From Roseimarinus sp035271585 (GTDB taxonomy: Bacteria > Bacteroidota > Bacteroidia > Bacteroidales > Prolixibacteraceae): a stretch of 64,000 bases of DNA. Each line of letters starts with the position of its first letter. The stretch's first letter is position 1. The stretch covers positions 1 through 64,000 of the forward strand of contig DATERL010000098.1 of assembly GCA_035271585.1 (NCBI GenBank), written 5' to 3'. Below the pieces are notes generated by a model. It made no database searches, was not told the origin of the DNA, and saw nothing but the letters and a program-made list of their open reading frames with translations. Shown here piece by piece: positions 1 to 9,104 of the stretch. The position numbers and the translations under genes are program-made.

Positions 1-127
1 TGTAACTTTGTTGGTAACCGGCCAGCAAGAGTCAAACACCAACCTGAGCGACAGCAACCCATCCAACGACCAAGTGACCCACACCATTAAGGTGATGCCA
101 CTAATTGGAGGAATGGGAGGCGCGTAA
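1..127 (+). CDS. C-terminal end of a secreted protein (partial)
   Basis: The frame starting at base 2 is open from the window edge to a TAA at 125-127 and gives about 41 residues. The tail ends in TIKVMPLIGGMGGA. This closely resembles the last residues of the next gene (FKIKAMPAITGFGGM), so the two are probably tandem paralogues with the same C-terminus. The rest of the gene lies outside the window. Function is unknown; the context is a T9SS gene cluster. Confidence 0.6.
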   Translation, partial: VTLLVTGQQESNTNLSDSNPSNDQVTHTIKVMPLIGGMGGA

Positions 128-483
128 AAGCCCCTAAATCCCCTCCCGCCGATGGCGGGATAAATGCCGGGGACTTTAGATACTACCAAAATTGTGGCGG
201 TATTTAAGAAAAGTTCTTTAATAGCAAATGCCTCCCTAACCTTCCGGGAAATCGGGACAGGCTATCCTTAAGGAGGGGAATGGATACTGCCTGAAATGGT
301 AGTAAGTTCTAATAAAGAACTGCCCTATCCTCCCCCTAAAGAGGAGTCGTAGCGAAGCGGAGTTCCGTGTAACGGAATAGTAGGGGCATTTGGAACAAAG
401 ACTACCCGAATACGAATGGGTAGCTAGAATTAGCACTACTCCATCCTCCCCCTTCAGGGGGCGGGGGGTTTTATTGATAATAT
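128..483. repeat. Gene-free spacer with palindromic repeats
   Basis: No credible gene is present. The spacer holds several GC-rich palindromic segments: cccgcc/ggcggg near 145-160, a cctccc...aaggagggg arrangement near 231-280, and a cccccttcaggggg hairpin near 449-465 followed by a G run and TTTT just before the next gene. The octamer tactacca (181-188) recurs inverted at 297-304. The last hairpin could act as a terminator for the upstream gene. The segments look like the short dispersed repeats common in Bacteroidota spacers. Confidence 0.5.
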
Positions 484-1398
484 ATGAAACAAAAATTACT
501 GCTATTTACCTTATTGTTGCTTGTTGGCACCATGGTGGTAAATGCTCAAGCTTACCTGAACCCACTACAGGGTTCAACACATACTTACACGGCTACAGTG
601 ACCGACGGCGGTTCACCCAACCCCGTGCGTTGGTATGTGGCCACCAATGCGGCGGGCACAAGCAAAGCAGTTCATGGTAGCGATTTCACCTTTAATACTG
701 CCGGATATGTTGCGGGAACACAGCAATTAGAGGGCAATGCGGTTTATGAAGTTGAAATTGAGTGGGGCACAGCATTAGCGGGCGCAGCCAACTTCTACGT
801 TTTTATTGAGGTTGACGACGACCAAACGCTTTGTACCAACACCATGGGCTTGCACGTGCAAATTGCATCCGATTTCAATGCGGTTGCCTATAACGTAACG
901 GGTGCAGCATTGCCCGGAACAGCCAATCCAGCATCGCCCACTACCGATATAATTACCGACGATTGTCCTTCTGTTATTGATCCAATTTACAACTTGGTCA
1001 CAGGGGGTCACACCAATATTGGTAATTACGAAGTGGTTTATCGTGTAAACCGCGAGTTTTCGTTGTTGGCATGGCAATTCGAATACCAGTTGAGCGAACA
1101 GGCTGCACAAGCATTTGCTGTTGAAAGCATCCGCATGGTTAACGAAAGTGGAAGCACCATTTATAACGGCACCAACCTTACTGGGATTATTCCGGTGGCT
1201 AACGATCAAGATTACGTTTTGGTTTATGTTACCATTACCAACCAGCAAGGCGCTACGCTCGATATGGACTTTAACTTGTTAACAGCCGGTGGCAACACAA
1301 AAGATGCGAGCAATAATGTTGACGGGAACACCGCCGACAACCTCGCCAGTTTCAAAATCAAAGCCATGCCGGCCATTACCGGTTTTGGCGGAATGTAA
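484..1398 (+). CDS. Secreted protein of the T9SS cluster, unknown function
   Basis: 304 residues. A typical signal peptide (KQK, a leucine-rich core, then VNAQA) covers residues 1-23, so the protein is exported. The mature part is rich in Thr, Asn, Gly and Ala and looks like beta-rich extracellular or adhesin-type sequence; no named domain was recognised. The C-terminus FKIKAMPAITGFGGM matches the tail of the partial gene upstream, suggesting tandem duplication and a shared terminal motif. Downstream lie a type-B T9SS substrate and a PorP/SprF protein, so a surface or secretion-linked role is inferred. The start is the ATG directly before the signal peptide. Confidence 0.75.
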   Translation: MKQKLLLFTLLLLVGTMVVNAQAYLNPLQGSTHTYTATVTDGGSPNPVRWYVATNAAGTSKAVHGSDFTFNTAGYVAGTQQLEGNAVYEVEIEWGTALAGAANFYVFIEVDDDQTLCTNTMGLHVQIASDFNAVAYNVTGAALPGTANPASPTTDIITDDCPSVIDPIYNLVTGGHTNIGNYEVVYRVNREFSLLAWQFEYQLSEQAAQAFAVESIRMVNESGSTIYNGTNLTGIIPVANDQDYVLVYVTITNQQGATLDMDFNLLTAGGNTKDASNNVDGNTADNLASFKIKAMPAITGFGGM

Positions 1399-1436
1399 AT
1401 TAAAATGAATTTGTCCTTTTTGAATTGGGGATGAAA

Positions 1437-1730
1437 ATAATGAGCAATTAAATTGGGCTAAAGCCCAGCTGTGATACAAACATTCAACCCACTGGCTAAA
1501 GCCAGTGGCAATTCAAAAACAAAATCCTCTGCCTTAGGGTAAGTGGAAAAAGGAAACAAAGCTGATTATGAATTGCCTCCACCTTAAGGTAAAGGTGATA
1601 AATAAGAACAGAGCTGATTATGAATTGCCTCCACCTTCAGGTGGAGGAATATGATAATGAGCAATTAAACAGGGCTTTAGCCCAATTAGTAAACAAACAT
1701 TGAACCCACAGGCTAAAGCAAGTGGCAATT
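1437..1730. repeat. Two interleaved families of palindromic repeats
   Basis: Unit A occurs at about 1437-1513 and 1654-1730. Each copy begins ataatgagcaattaaa, then has a gggctaaagccc-type palindrome and ends with ccactggctaaagccagtgg or a decayed version. Unit B occurs at about 1559-1601 and 1612-1655. Each copy begins agctgattatgaattgcc, followed by a complete or decayed cctccaccttcaggtggagg palindrome. The order is A-B-B-A. No gene is seen here. They behave like REP or MITE-type extragenic palindromes. Confidence 0.75.
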
Positions 1731-1765
1731 GAAAAAATAGTTTTTTGCAAGAAGGTGTTGATTGG

Positions 1766-4117
1766 ATGAGGAGAATATTTAATAGACTGATTACTACAGC
1801 TTTATTTATTGCTGTGGCCGCCACAAGTGTGGTTGCTCAGATCTCCTTTACGGTTAATACTGGCACTACCCGCGAATACCACATCGACAAACAGGCCGAT
1901 ATTGCTAATTATAACTGGGCTGTTTATACAAATGTAAACCTTACAATACCAGCCTCCCCTGCCAATGTCAGCTTAACGGCGTTGGGGGCAGGTCGCGAAA
2001 ACGAGATTCAGGTGCGCTGGAATACACCAGGAACTTACTTTTTAAACGTAACCACTACCGGCACCGATGGCTGCGACAACAACATGGCCTTTGGTTTTGA
2101 GGTAATCAACAACGACGAATTTACTGCCAACCCTGACAATTACCGTCTATACATTGGGCAAACCGGCATCTTCAACGTAATTGAGAACGATTATTCGCCC
2201 AACAACAATATTAACCCGGCATCGTTGCTTATTGTCAACGATCCGAAAAACGGCAATGTCATTTCAAATGGCGATGGCAACGTTACTTATGTACCACTTC
2301 CAAACTTCGAAGGGCTTGACTCGTTCCAATATCGAATTTGCGATGCAGGAACACCACCAACTTGCGATGAGGCTTGGGTATTTGTGACTGTTCACGAAAA
2401 TATTTGTATTGTAGCCCATTACGACACCGCTTCGACCTTTGTTAACGAAGCCGTGAACATAGCCGTGCTCGATAATGATTTCGATTACGAAGGGGTAATT
2501 GATTCAACTTATACAATTGAGAAAGAACCCGTAAATGGGACTTTAAAAATTGAAACCGATTTTACGATTACTTACACACCAAACCATCTTTTTGCGGGCA
2601 TCGATTCATTCATTTACAAAGTGTATGATTTGGGTTACCCACCTTGTTCAGATACCGCCATGGTTTACATCACGGTTATTGACAACAACCAGCCCATTGT
2701 GGTACTTCCCGATGTGGTTAATGTTACCGTTAACAACACCATCAATATTGATGTTTTGGCCAACGATAACGATCCCGACGGGGAAATCAACATCAGCTCA
2801 CTTTCAATAGTTACTCTGCCATCGAATGGCACAGTTTCGATAGTTAACGGGCGCATCGTTTATACACCCAATACCGATTTTATTGGAAGCGACACCTTTG
2901 TGTACAGCGTTTGCGACAATGGACCAATTATTACTTGCGGAAGTGCCCAAGTAGAGATTTCTGTCAACGAAAAAGCAAACGAAGCACCGATAGCCGTAAA
3001 TGATACTTTTAACGCTTGGAGTCTACTCGATAACACTTACGATATTACTTCAAACGATTTCGATACAGATGGTGTACTCGATCTGACATCGCTTACCATT
3101 GTTGATAAACCTTTAAAAGGAACGCTAACAGTTGACCCAATTAGTGGATTGATAGTTTACACGCCCGATCATTGTCAGTTTGGCACCGATTCGTTGCACT
3201 ACGTAATTTATGATGATAAAGGATTGGCTTCGAACATAGCTACTGTTTATTTCAATATCGAAATACATCCGCTGACCGACTCCGATGGCGATGGCATACC
3301 CGACATAGTTGAAGATTTGAACGGCAATGGCAATCCTTGCGACGATGATACCGATGGCGATGGTATTCCCAACTACCTCGATATTGATGACGATGGTGAT
3401 GGCATGAGCACTGCCGACGAAATTGCAGAAAATGGACCAGATTTTGATCTCGATGGCGACGGTATTCCAAACTACCTCGACCCCGATGATAACGGCGATG
3501 GCATACCAAGCATTGACCAAATGCATGATTTTGACAATAGCGGAAAACTTGACCGTGACGAAATTTGGAATTCAAAAGCCATTACCGATTACATTAGCAT
3601 AGGCTTTGAGCAAATGGGCGAACTTGACGTGTTGCTAAACGACTCAACGCAAATGGACCCAACTACCTTGTCGGTAGTGATTGACCCTAAGCACGGTTAC
3701 ACATCGATTGATCAAAACGGATGGAACATTAATTACTATCCCGATTTAGATTTTATTGGTACCGACTCGCTGGTTTATATGGTTTGTGATTATTACAACC
3801 GTTGCGACACGGCCTTCGTTTACATTTACGTTGAAGACATTGTTTTCCCACCCGAACTGTTTACACCTAACAACGACGGGCAAAACGACCGCTATATAAT
3901 TCGAGGACTGGACAATTATCCCGACAATAATTTTGTGGTATTCAACCGTTGGGGAAATAAAGTGTACGAATTAAAAGGTTACTATGACCAATGGGATGGA
4001 ACATCGAACATAAAAATGACCATTGGCAATAAAACGTTGCCGGTTGGTGTTTACTATTATATTGTAAAATACGGAAAAAATAAAGAAAAAGATGGCGCTC
4101 TTTTCCTTGAACGATAA
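1766..4117 (+). CDS. Large secreted protein with Ig/cadherin-like repeats, calcium-binding repeats and type-B T9SS sorting domain
   Basis: 783 residues from the ATG at 1766; an upstream TTG would only add residues before the signal peptide (MRRIFNRLI...SVVAQ). The body repeats the pattern DVLANDNDPDG...SGSVTYTPN..FxGxDSFxYxVCD, typical of VCBS/Big_9 cadherin-like domains, about five times. About residues 505-585 carry DSDGDGIPD-like thrombospondin type 3 repeats, which bind calcium in known families. The last 90 residues (LFTPNNDGQND...FNRWGNKVYE...GVYYYIVKYG) form the gliding-motility-type C-terminal domain, the type-B signal for T9SS. The protein is therefore predicted to be exported by T9SS and held at the surface with the PorP/SprF protein encoded 12 bp downstream. 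Confidence 0.92.
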   Translation: MRRIFNRLITTALFIAVAATSVVAQISFTVNTGTTREYHIDKQADIANYNWAVYTNVNLTIPASPANVSLTALGAGRENEIQVRWNTPGTYFLNVTTTGTDGCDNNMAFGFEVINNDEFTANPDNYRLYIGQTGIFNVIENDYSPNNNINPASLLIVNDPKNGNVISNGDGNVTYVPLPNFEGLDSFQYRICDAGTPPTCDEAWVFVTVHENICIVAHYDTASTFVNEAVNIAVLDNDFDYEGVIDSTYTIEKEPVNGTLKIETDFTITYTPNHLFAGIDSFIYKVYDLGYPPCSDTAMVYITVIDNNQPIVVLPDVVNVTVNNTINIDVLANDNDPDGEINISSLSIVTLPSNGTVSIVNGRIVYTPNTDFIGSDTFVYSVCDNGPIITCGSAQVEISVNEKANEAPIAVNDTFNAWSLLDNTYDITSNDFDTDGVLDLTSLTIVDKPLKGTLTVDPISGLIVYTPDHCQFGTDSLHYVIYDDKGLASNIATVYFNIEIHPLTDSDGDGIPDIVEDLNGNGNPCDDDTDGDGIPNYLDIDDDGDGMSTADEIAENGPDFDLDGDGIPNYLDPDDNGDGIPSIDQMHDFDNSGKLDRDEIWNSKAITDYISIGFEQMGELDVLLNDSTQMDPTTLSVVIDPKHGYTSIDQNGWNINYYPDLDFIGTDSLVYMVCDYYNRCDTAFVYIYVEDIVFPPELFTPNNDGQNDRYIIRGLDNYPDNNFVVFNRWGNKVYELKGYYDQWDGTSNIKMTIGNKTLPVGVYYYIVKYGKNKEKDGALFLER

Positions 4118-4129
4118 GTAAATTTAGAA

Positions 4130-5062
4130 ATGAAGCACAAGTTGCTAAAACATATTACACTGATTGTTATGCTGGTTGTTGGCCTTACGGCCCATGGTCA
4201 GCAAGATCCTATGTTCACGCAATACATGAATAACCCGGTAATACTAAACCCGGCCTACGCGGGCTCTCATGGCGCATTAAACATGAACGGGATTTTCAGA
4301 AAACAATGGGTTGGCTTCGACTGGCAACCAACCACCACTTCATTTTCAATCAGTTCACCTTTCTGGAAATACCATGTTGGATTGGGCTTTTCATTTGTGC
4401 ACGATAATATTGGACCACTCTCACAATCGGGAGTGTATTTCGATTATGCCTATCACCTCGATCTTAGTGAAAAATCGAGACTTTCACTTGGGCTAAAAGC
4501 CGGCTTTAACTATTATGAAAAAGATCTTCGTGGGCTTACAACTTTTGAAGATGACGACTGGGTAAACCAGATTCCTGTAACTTCGAAGTTTTTATTCAAT
4601 ACCGGCATTGGTGCTTACTACTTCAATACCAATTACTTTATAGGTTTGTCGATTCCCAAACTTGTGAGAAATAGCTTGAGCAATGATGAAAATACTTATG
4701 AGCTAATTGGCCGCGAAGAACGGCACTATTACTTAACTGGCGGCTACCTTTTCGATGTAAATGCTATTTTAAAACTGAAGCCAACGGCCATGTTACGCAT
4801 TGTAAATGGCGCACCGGCAAGCTTTGAGATTACCGCCACGGCAATTCTGTACGAACAATTGTGGGCAGGCTTGACCTACCGTGTTGGAGATGCTTTTGCT
4901 GCACATTTTCGCATACAGATTAACCAAAATTTGCAAATTGGGTATTCTTACGATTTGAACAACTCGCGTTTGAAAAAATACAATGCAGGAACTCACGAGA
5001 TTTTTATCAGTTATACTTTTTATCAGCAGGGACGAAGGATTTTATCACCTCGATATTTTTAA
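4130..5062 (+). CDS. PorP/SprF family type IX secretion membrane protein
   Basis: 310 residues with a signal peptide ending LTAHGQ. The N-terminal QQDPMFTQYMNNPVILNPAYAGS motif is diagnostic of PorP/SprF proteins, which are outer-membrane beta-barrels of about 300 residues. SprF-like paralogues pair with an adjacent large substrate bearing a type-B sorting domain and help secrete or anchor it. That pairing is seen here: the substrate gene lies 12 bp upstream in the same orientation, so the two are probably one operon. The C-terminus alternates hydrophobic and aromatic residues as expected for a barrel. Confidence 0.93.
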   Translation: MKHKLLKHITLIVMLVVGLTAHGQQDPMFTQYMNNPVILNPAYAGSHGALNMNGIFRKQWVGFDWQPTTTSFSISSPFWKYHVGLGFSFVHDNIGPLSQSGVYFDYAYHLDLSEKSRLSLGLKAGFNYYEKDLRGLTTFEDDDWVNQIPVTSKFLFNTGIGAYYFNTNYFIGLSIPKLVRNSLSNDENTYELIGREERHYYLTGGYLFDVNAILKLKPTAMLRIVNGAPASFEITATAILYEQLWAGLTYRVGDAFAAHFRIQINQNLQIGYSYDLNNSRLKKYNAGTHEIFISYTFYQQGRRILSPRYF

Positions 5063-5652
5063 TTGGAATTATAGTTGAAAGACTATTAACAATAAGAATT
5101 CAAAGTATTGATTAATATATAGTTGAAGGTTTATTATTGAAGCTAAGCGTTAATTATTTACAATTTGCGGGAGCATTTGATACAATAATAAATAGCTTCA
5201 TTTACTTAAAATAAAATAATTATTTGTTTCCCTCAATTAACAATAATTATTTGTTTTCCTCAGTATTAAAAATTGTTATCAATTTTTCACCACCTTAGCC
5301 CTCAATCTAAGGTGGTTTTTTATTGTAGCGATTAAATAACAGATCGTTATATAATTAGATGTTCGGATTAAAACAAAAGGGGTACTCGACCTGATTAGCA
5401 GGAATTTGAACTAACAATGAAAACACAGAAGTACTTGAACACAAATGTAGAAAATACCCGAGGTCAAATAATATCAACCTGACCATGCAGAGAATCCGAA
5501 CAGAAAGCAAAATTCATTTATAACCTGATGGCTTACAAAACCGTACCATTCTACCGAAAAAATTCGTAGTGCTACCGCTGAAAATTTCAAAAATAATACA
5601 TCTTAAAACCAGATAGCTATGAACTTATCACTTCAATGTGGATTAACCTATT
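5063..5652. other. Gene-free spacer between convergent genes
   Basis: No plausible gene was found. The spacer holds a clear terminator at 5290-5321. It also has a 21-bp direct repeat with one mismatch (aataattatttgttt followed by c or t, then cctca) at 5215-5235 and 5242-5262. The remaining 330 bp show no feature I can name. Confidence 0.5.
5290..5321 (+). terminator. Rho-independent terminator after the PorP/SprF gene
   Basis: A perfect 9-bp stem, ccaccttag (5290-5298) and ctaaggtgg (5307-5315), closes an 8-base loop and is followed directly by six T. It lies 228 bp after the T9SS operon and points in the same direction. Confidence 0.85.
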
Positions 5653-6567
5653 TTAGTGAACCTCAACGATGTTATTCTCAGATAAATGCTGCTCTCCATT
5701 CCACCGATAAGCTGCCAGCCTTTGGGTTCGTGTAACACAAGTATCGATGCAACAAATATTGCGCTGAAAGATTAAAGCGTTGTTTTCGAGACAATAGTGG
5801 CCGATAAATACCGGAGGAGCCTCTTCAGGATAAGAATTGATTACCGGCACAATTTCTTTTGGGATGGTATAAGCAGGCAGGCTGAAGTGATTCCCAAAAG
5901 AGACATCGTTAAAAGTTTTGCCATCAACAGGTTCCCACCATTTAATCCTGAATGAACGGCGGGTTATGCCCAGTTCGTCTTTCAATAATAAATTCTTGGG
6001 CAGTTGCAATTCTTCTCCTTTAATCAATCCATCAACAGCAGCACTCAGCTCCTGATTAGTTAAATAAGTTTTTAAAAAGCGTTTTCGCAAATGGGTTTCT
6101 TCACCCATATATTGTTTGAAAGTTTGAATGTATTGTTCATTCCACGAACCATGAACCACCCTTAAATTTCCAAAATCAAGGAATAGGGGTAAGGATCTGA
6201 ACCATTTTACGGTTTCATCAAATTCAGCAGGATATTTCTTGTACTCGTCGAGGGTTTTCAATAAGGGCATTTTATAGCGAGGCAATCTTTTTTGCAATGA
6301 TTTTCCGGATTTGTCGAGCGTGGCATACAAAATAGCATTCAATTCGTGGTTACCTAAAATGCAAAACGCATGGCCCGATTCGACCATTTTTTTGATCAAC
6401 CTTGCGGTAGCACGAATTTTATTTCCACGATTAATAAAATCGCCCATGAAAATTACTTTACGCCCCGGGTGTGTAAAGTTGTCGTTATTATTTTGGTAGC
6501 CTAATTTTTTTAAAAGTTTAACCAACAAATCGTAATTCCCGTGAATGTCGCCAATGATATCGTACAT
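5653..6567 (-). CDS. Calcineurin-like metallophosphoesterase
   Basis: 304 residues. The metallophosphatase motifs are all visible: DIHG at residues 7-10, GDFINRG at 42-48, GNHE at 72-75, a histidine motif VVHGSWNE near 138 and GHYCLENN near 254. This arrangement fits the PrpA/ApaH-like group of protein-phosphatase or dinucleotide-polyphosphate hydrolase enzymes, which bind two metal ions. The substrate cannot be read from the sequence. The gene is monocistronic and converges on the T9SS operon. Confidence 0.85.
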   Translation of the reverse strand: MYDIIGDIHGNYDLLVKLLKKLGYQNNNDNFTHPGRKVIFMGDFINRGNKIRATARLIKKMVESGHAFCILGNHELNAILYATLDKSGKSLQKRLPRYKMPLLKTLDEYKKYPAEFDETVKWFRSLPLFLDFGNLRVVHGSWNEQYIQTFKQYMGEETHLRKRFLKTYLTNQELSAAVDGLIKGEELQLPKNLLLKDELGITRRSFRIKWWEPVDGKTFNDVSFGNHFSLPAYTIPKEIVPVINSYPEEAPPVFIGHYCLENNALIFQRNICCIDTCVTRTQRLAAYRWNGEQHLSENNIVEVH

Positions 6568-6742
6568 GGTAAATTATTTATTCGTGCAAAATAAATAATG
6601 AAAAGAATAATTCGATCATTTTGTTCAATTATTATTACTGAAATTTATAAGAGATTCGTCAAGATCTGATGCATCAGGTGTTTTGTGAACAAAGCTTTAC
6701 AATTTATAGTTTCAGATAACTGTTAATTGCTATTTAAACGTA

Positions 6743-7120
6743 CTATTTTACGGCCAAAGTCTCGATTTCGATCAAGGCACACAGGGGCAATTCTTTAACC
6801 GCAAAAGCTGCACGGGCCGGTGGATTTTCGCTGTAATAGCTTCCATAAACCTTATTCATGCCCTGAAAGTTAGCCATATCGCTTAACAAACAAGTCGATT
6901 TTACTACATTAGAAAAACCATAACCGGCAGCTGTTAATATCGCACTAATATTTTTCATAACCTGTTCGGTTTGCTCGCTAATACCGCCTTCGACAATTTT
7001 ACCGGTTTCGTGATTTATGGGCAACTGACCCGAAATGTAAAGAGTTCCGTTAACTTCAACTGCCTGGCTATATGGACCAATGGCGGCAGGTGCTTTTTGT
7101 GTGCTAATGATTTGTTTCAT
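6743..7120 (-). CDS. ridA: RidA family reactive enamine/imine deaminase
   Basis: 125 residues, the normal RidA length. It carries the family signatures AIGPYSQAV (13-21), ISGQLP (29-34), the substrate-binding arginine in NPPARAAF (Arg103) and the final acidic motif ALIEIE. RidA proteins form trimers and hydrolyse reactive enamines and imines such as 2-aminoacrylate released by PLP enzymes in the cytoplasm. Arg103 is retained, so the protein is predicted to be active. It appears to be a single-gene unit. Confidence 0.93.
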   Translation of the reverse strand: MKQIISTQKAPAAIGPYSQAVEVNGTLYISGQLPINHETGKIVEGGISEQTEQVMKNISAILTAAGYGFSNVVKSTCLLSDMANFQGMNKVYGSYYSENPPARAAFAVKELPLCALIEIETLAVK

Positions 7121-7301
7121 TGATAAATAGTTTAATTATGAGTTATTTAGACAAATTGTTAATTGCTATTCAATAACACCTCACATGGTAGAAACAACAC
7201 TCCAAAATACCCTAAGGACTTTTCATTCCAACCTTATAATTATCACCCTAACAAGAAGCGCTCTTGAACTCCTGGTAAGGTTTGTAAAAGCACCAAAAAA
7301 A

Positions 7302-8021
7302 TTAATTTAGTATTGTTTTCTTAAAAAACCCAACGACAACAACAGCAGCAGCCAATATTGCAGCAATAATAACTACTATAAAAATCAATTGGTAATCACT
7401 CTGCCGTTTTATTGCAATACCCGCAAAAGCCCAAACTACGGCCAAACCAACAAAAGGATTATTCATTCGGAATACAGTTAGCGAGGTAATAATTAAACCA
7501 ACGGCAATCATCACTACCGTCCACGTTTGCGGCGAAATTCCAAATCCAAGCCAGTTAACACTCACCAAAAGAGCGGTCACATTGGCTATAGTAGCAATAC
7601 AAATCCACCCCAAGTAAACACCAAAAGCAGCTTTTGTAATCCCAAATGGCTCATGTTTCAATTTAAGGTTGATGAGTGTTAACAACACCAACATCCCCAA
7701 CATTACGACTAACGACAGCGATAATTTCTGATAATGCCAAGCTAAAATCCATAAGCCATTCAACAGCGATGACAAGGCAAACAGCCATCCTATTTTTTCA
7801 ACGATCAAATTGCTTGATGGAAAAAACTGGACAACACAAAAAACTGCCAACAACAGGTAAATAACACCCCATATCGAAAAAGTAATTCCAGCAGGAACAA
7901 ACAAATTGGGATACAAACCAGAAAGCTGGCCTGTTGTTTTACCATTAATGGGCAAAGCATTCGCCAAATAGTTCATTACGATCATCAAAACGAATAGCAA
8001 CAAATTCACGAATTTAATCAT
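7302..8021 (-). CDS. TspO/MBR-related tryptophan-rich sensory membrane protein
   Basis: 239 residues from the ATG at 8021 (a GTG lies one codon upstream). The N-terminal NYLANALPINGKTTGQLS, the FSIWGVIYLLL segment and repeated tryptophans within six or seven hydrophobic helices match the long TspO-like proteins of Bacteroidota. TspO proteins bind porphyrins and related molecules and in some bacteria tune pigment gene expression. The carotenoid locus starts only 250 bp away, and a 10-bp motif is shared between its promoter region and that of crtI. A role linked to pigments or tetrapyrroles is inference. Confidence 0.75.
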   Translation of the reverse strand: MIKFVNLLLFVLMIVMNYLANALPINGKTTGQLSGLYPNLFVPAGITFSIWGVIYLLLAVFCVVQFFPSSNLIVEKIGWLFALSSLLNGLWILAWHYQKLSLSLVVMLGMLVLLTLINLKLKHEPFGITKAAFGVYLGWICIATIANVTALLVSVNWLGFGISPQTWTVVMIAVGLIITSLTVFRMNNPFVGLAVVWAFAGIAIKRQSDYQLIFIVVIIAAILAAAVVVVGFFKKTILN

Positions 8022-8032
8022 CACAACTCAAT

Positions 8033-8046
8033 TTAAATTAGTTCAA
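8033..8046 (-). promoter_or_regulatory. Candidate shared operator upstream of the TspO-like gene
   Basis: Read on the minus strand this is TTGAACTAATTTAA. The same TTGAACTAA core followed by (A/T)TT(C/A)AA lies in front of crtI at 10624-10638. The match is a bare observation; no regulator gene is nearby. Confidence 0.3.
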
Positions 8047-8267
8047 TTAAAAATAGATAAAAACCTTCCAACTAAAGAATAGGAAAAAGGATGGAATCAT
8101 AATATTAAAGAACACGCTCTCGAAAAAGGTAGACTTGACAGTCGCCTAAAAGAGGCTTTTGTTGTTTCTTGCAGTCATTGCAAATTACGCCAATCATATT
8201 GTAAAAAATATACTTTTATCTAAGTAATCGGTGACATTTTCGAGAAAAAAATCATCTTAACTTGAAT

Positions 8268-9104
8268 TCAAAAAATCCCTACCGCATTACGCAACGATGC
8301 TTTAAACATCAGCACACCTTTTTTTGAGTTCGAAACTCGAAATCGCTCTTTTAAAATGGCCTCGGGTCGTGCGTGTTTTATTTTTTCAAACAAATTGAGA
8401 TAATAACGGTAAGCAAGATATACCCCAAGTCTTACAGATGGTTTTAACTTTACAATACCAACAAAAGCTTCATCAAAATCGAACTGAATATCGTCTTCAA
8501 TTTGTTTTTTTGCCTCGGGCGTAAAATTTTTGAAATCGATATTTTTGAAGTAAATGCGCCCCTTATTTTCAAAATCATCCTGTGCATCGCGCAAAAAATT
8601 GACCTTTTGAAAGGCTTCACCCAACTTTCGAGCAGGGTAAATTAACTGATTATAAGTAGTTTCATCGTGAGTATAGAAAACTTTCAAACACATCAAACCC
8701 ACCACCTCGGCTGAGCCATATATATACTTTTCAAGCATTTGATGGCTATAAACATCGTTTCCAAGGTCCATTTCCATGCTGTCGAGAAAAGCGTCAATCA
8801 GTTCGTGTTCAATTTTACAATCGTTCACAGTACGCTGAAAACTATCAAGAATGGGATTCAGGCTGATTCCACGTTCAATGGCCTTATAAGTATCGGCCCT
8901 GAACTCGTTAAACAATTCAACCTGATTGAAATTGAAGAAGGTGTCCACAATTTCGTCGGCATAGCGCACAAAGCCATAAATACTATAAATGTGCGCCCTG
9001 TATTTTTTATCGAGCAAACGTACACCCAACGAAAAAGAAGTACTGTACCTCCTGGTGGTGTTGATGCTGCATTGCAGGTTATTTTTTATGAAGTTTTCTA
9101 TCAT
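8268..9104 (-). CDS. crtB: Phytoene/squalene synthase family protein (phytoene synthase)
   Basis: 278 residues from the ATG at 9104. A TTG 18 bp upstream is possible but less likely. It shows the two aspartate-rich regions of trans-isoprenyl head-to-head synthases: YADEIVDTF near residue 46 and the FLRDAQDDFENKGRIYF region near 175. CrtB joins two geranylgeranyl diphosphates into phytoene, the first committed carotenoid step. The start overlaps the end of crtI by 26 bp, so the two are co-transcribed with crtI first. Squalene synthase is the alternative family, but the phytoene desaturase partner makes CrtB the better call. Confidence 0.9.
   Translation of the reverse strand: MIENFIKNNLQCSINTTRRYSTSFSLGVRLLDKKYRAHIYSIYGFVRYADEIVDTFFNFNQVELFNEFRADTYKAIERGISLNPILDSFQRTVNDCKIEHELIDAFLDSMEMDLGNDVYSHQMLEKYIYGSAEVVGLMCLKVFYTHDETTYNQLIYPARKLGEAFQKVNFLRDAQDDFENKGRIYFKNIDFKNFTPEAKKQIEDDIQFDFDEAFVGIVKLKPSVRLGVYLAYRYYLNLFEKIKHARPEAILKERFRVSNSKKGVLMFKASLRNAVGIF

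Noticed and set aside
775..1248. 157-codon minus-strand ORF opposite the secreted protein
   Set aside because: Mirror frame of a gene with a clear signal peptide and paralogue; no domain.
1745..1765. TTG start for the large T9SS substrate, seven codons upstream
   Set aside because: It would place charged residues before an otherwise normal signal peptide. The ATG at 1766 is better.
3125..3575. Long minus-strand ORFs opposite the calcium-binding repeats
   Set aside because: They arise from the GAT/GGC repeat composition of the Asp-Gly repeats.
6670..6681. ctgatgcatcag palindrome before ridA's end as a terminator
   Set aside because: The stem is 6 bp with no loop and no T tract.
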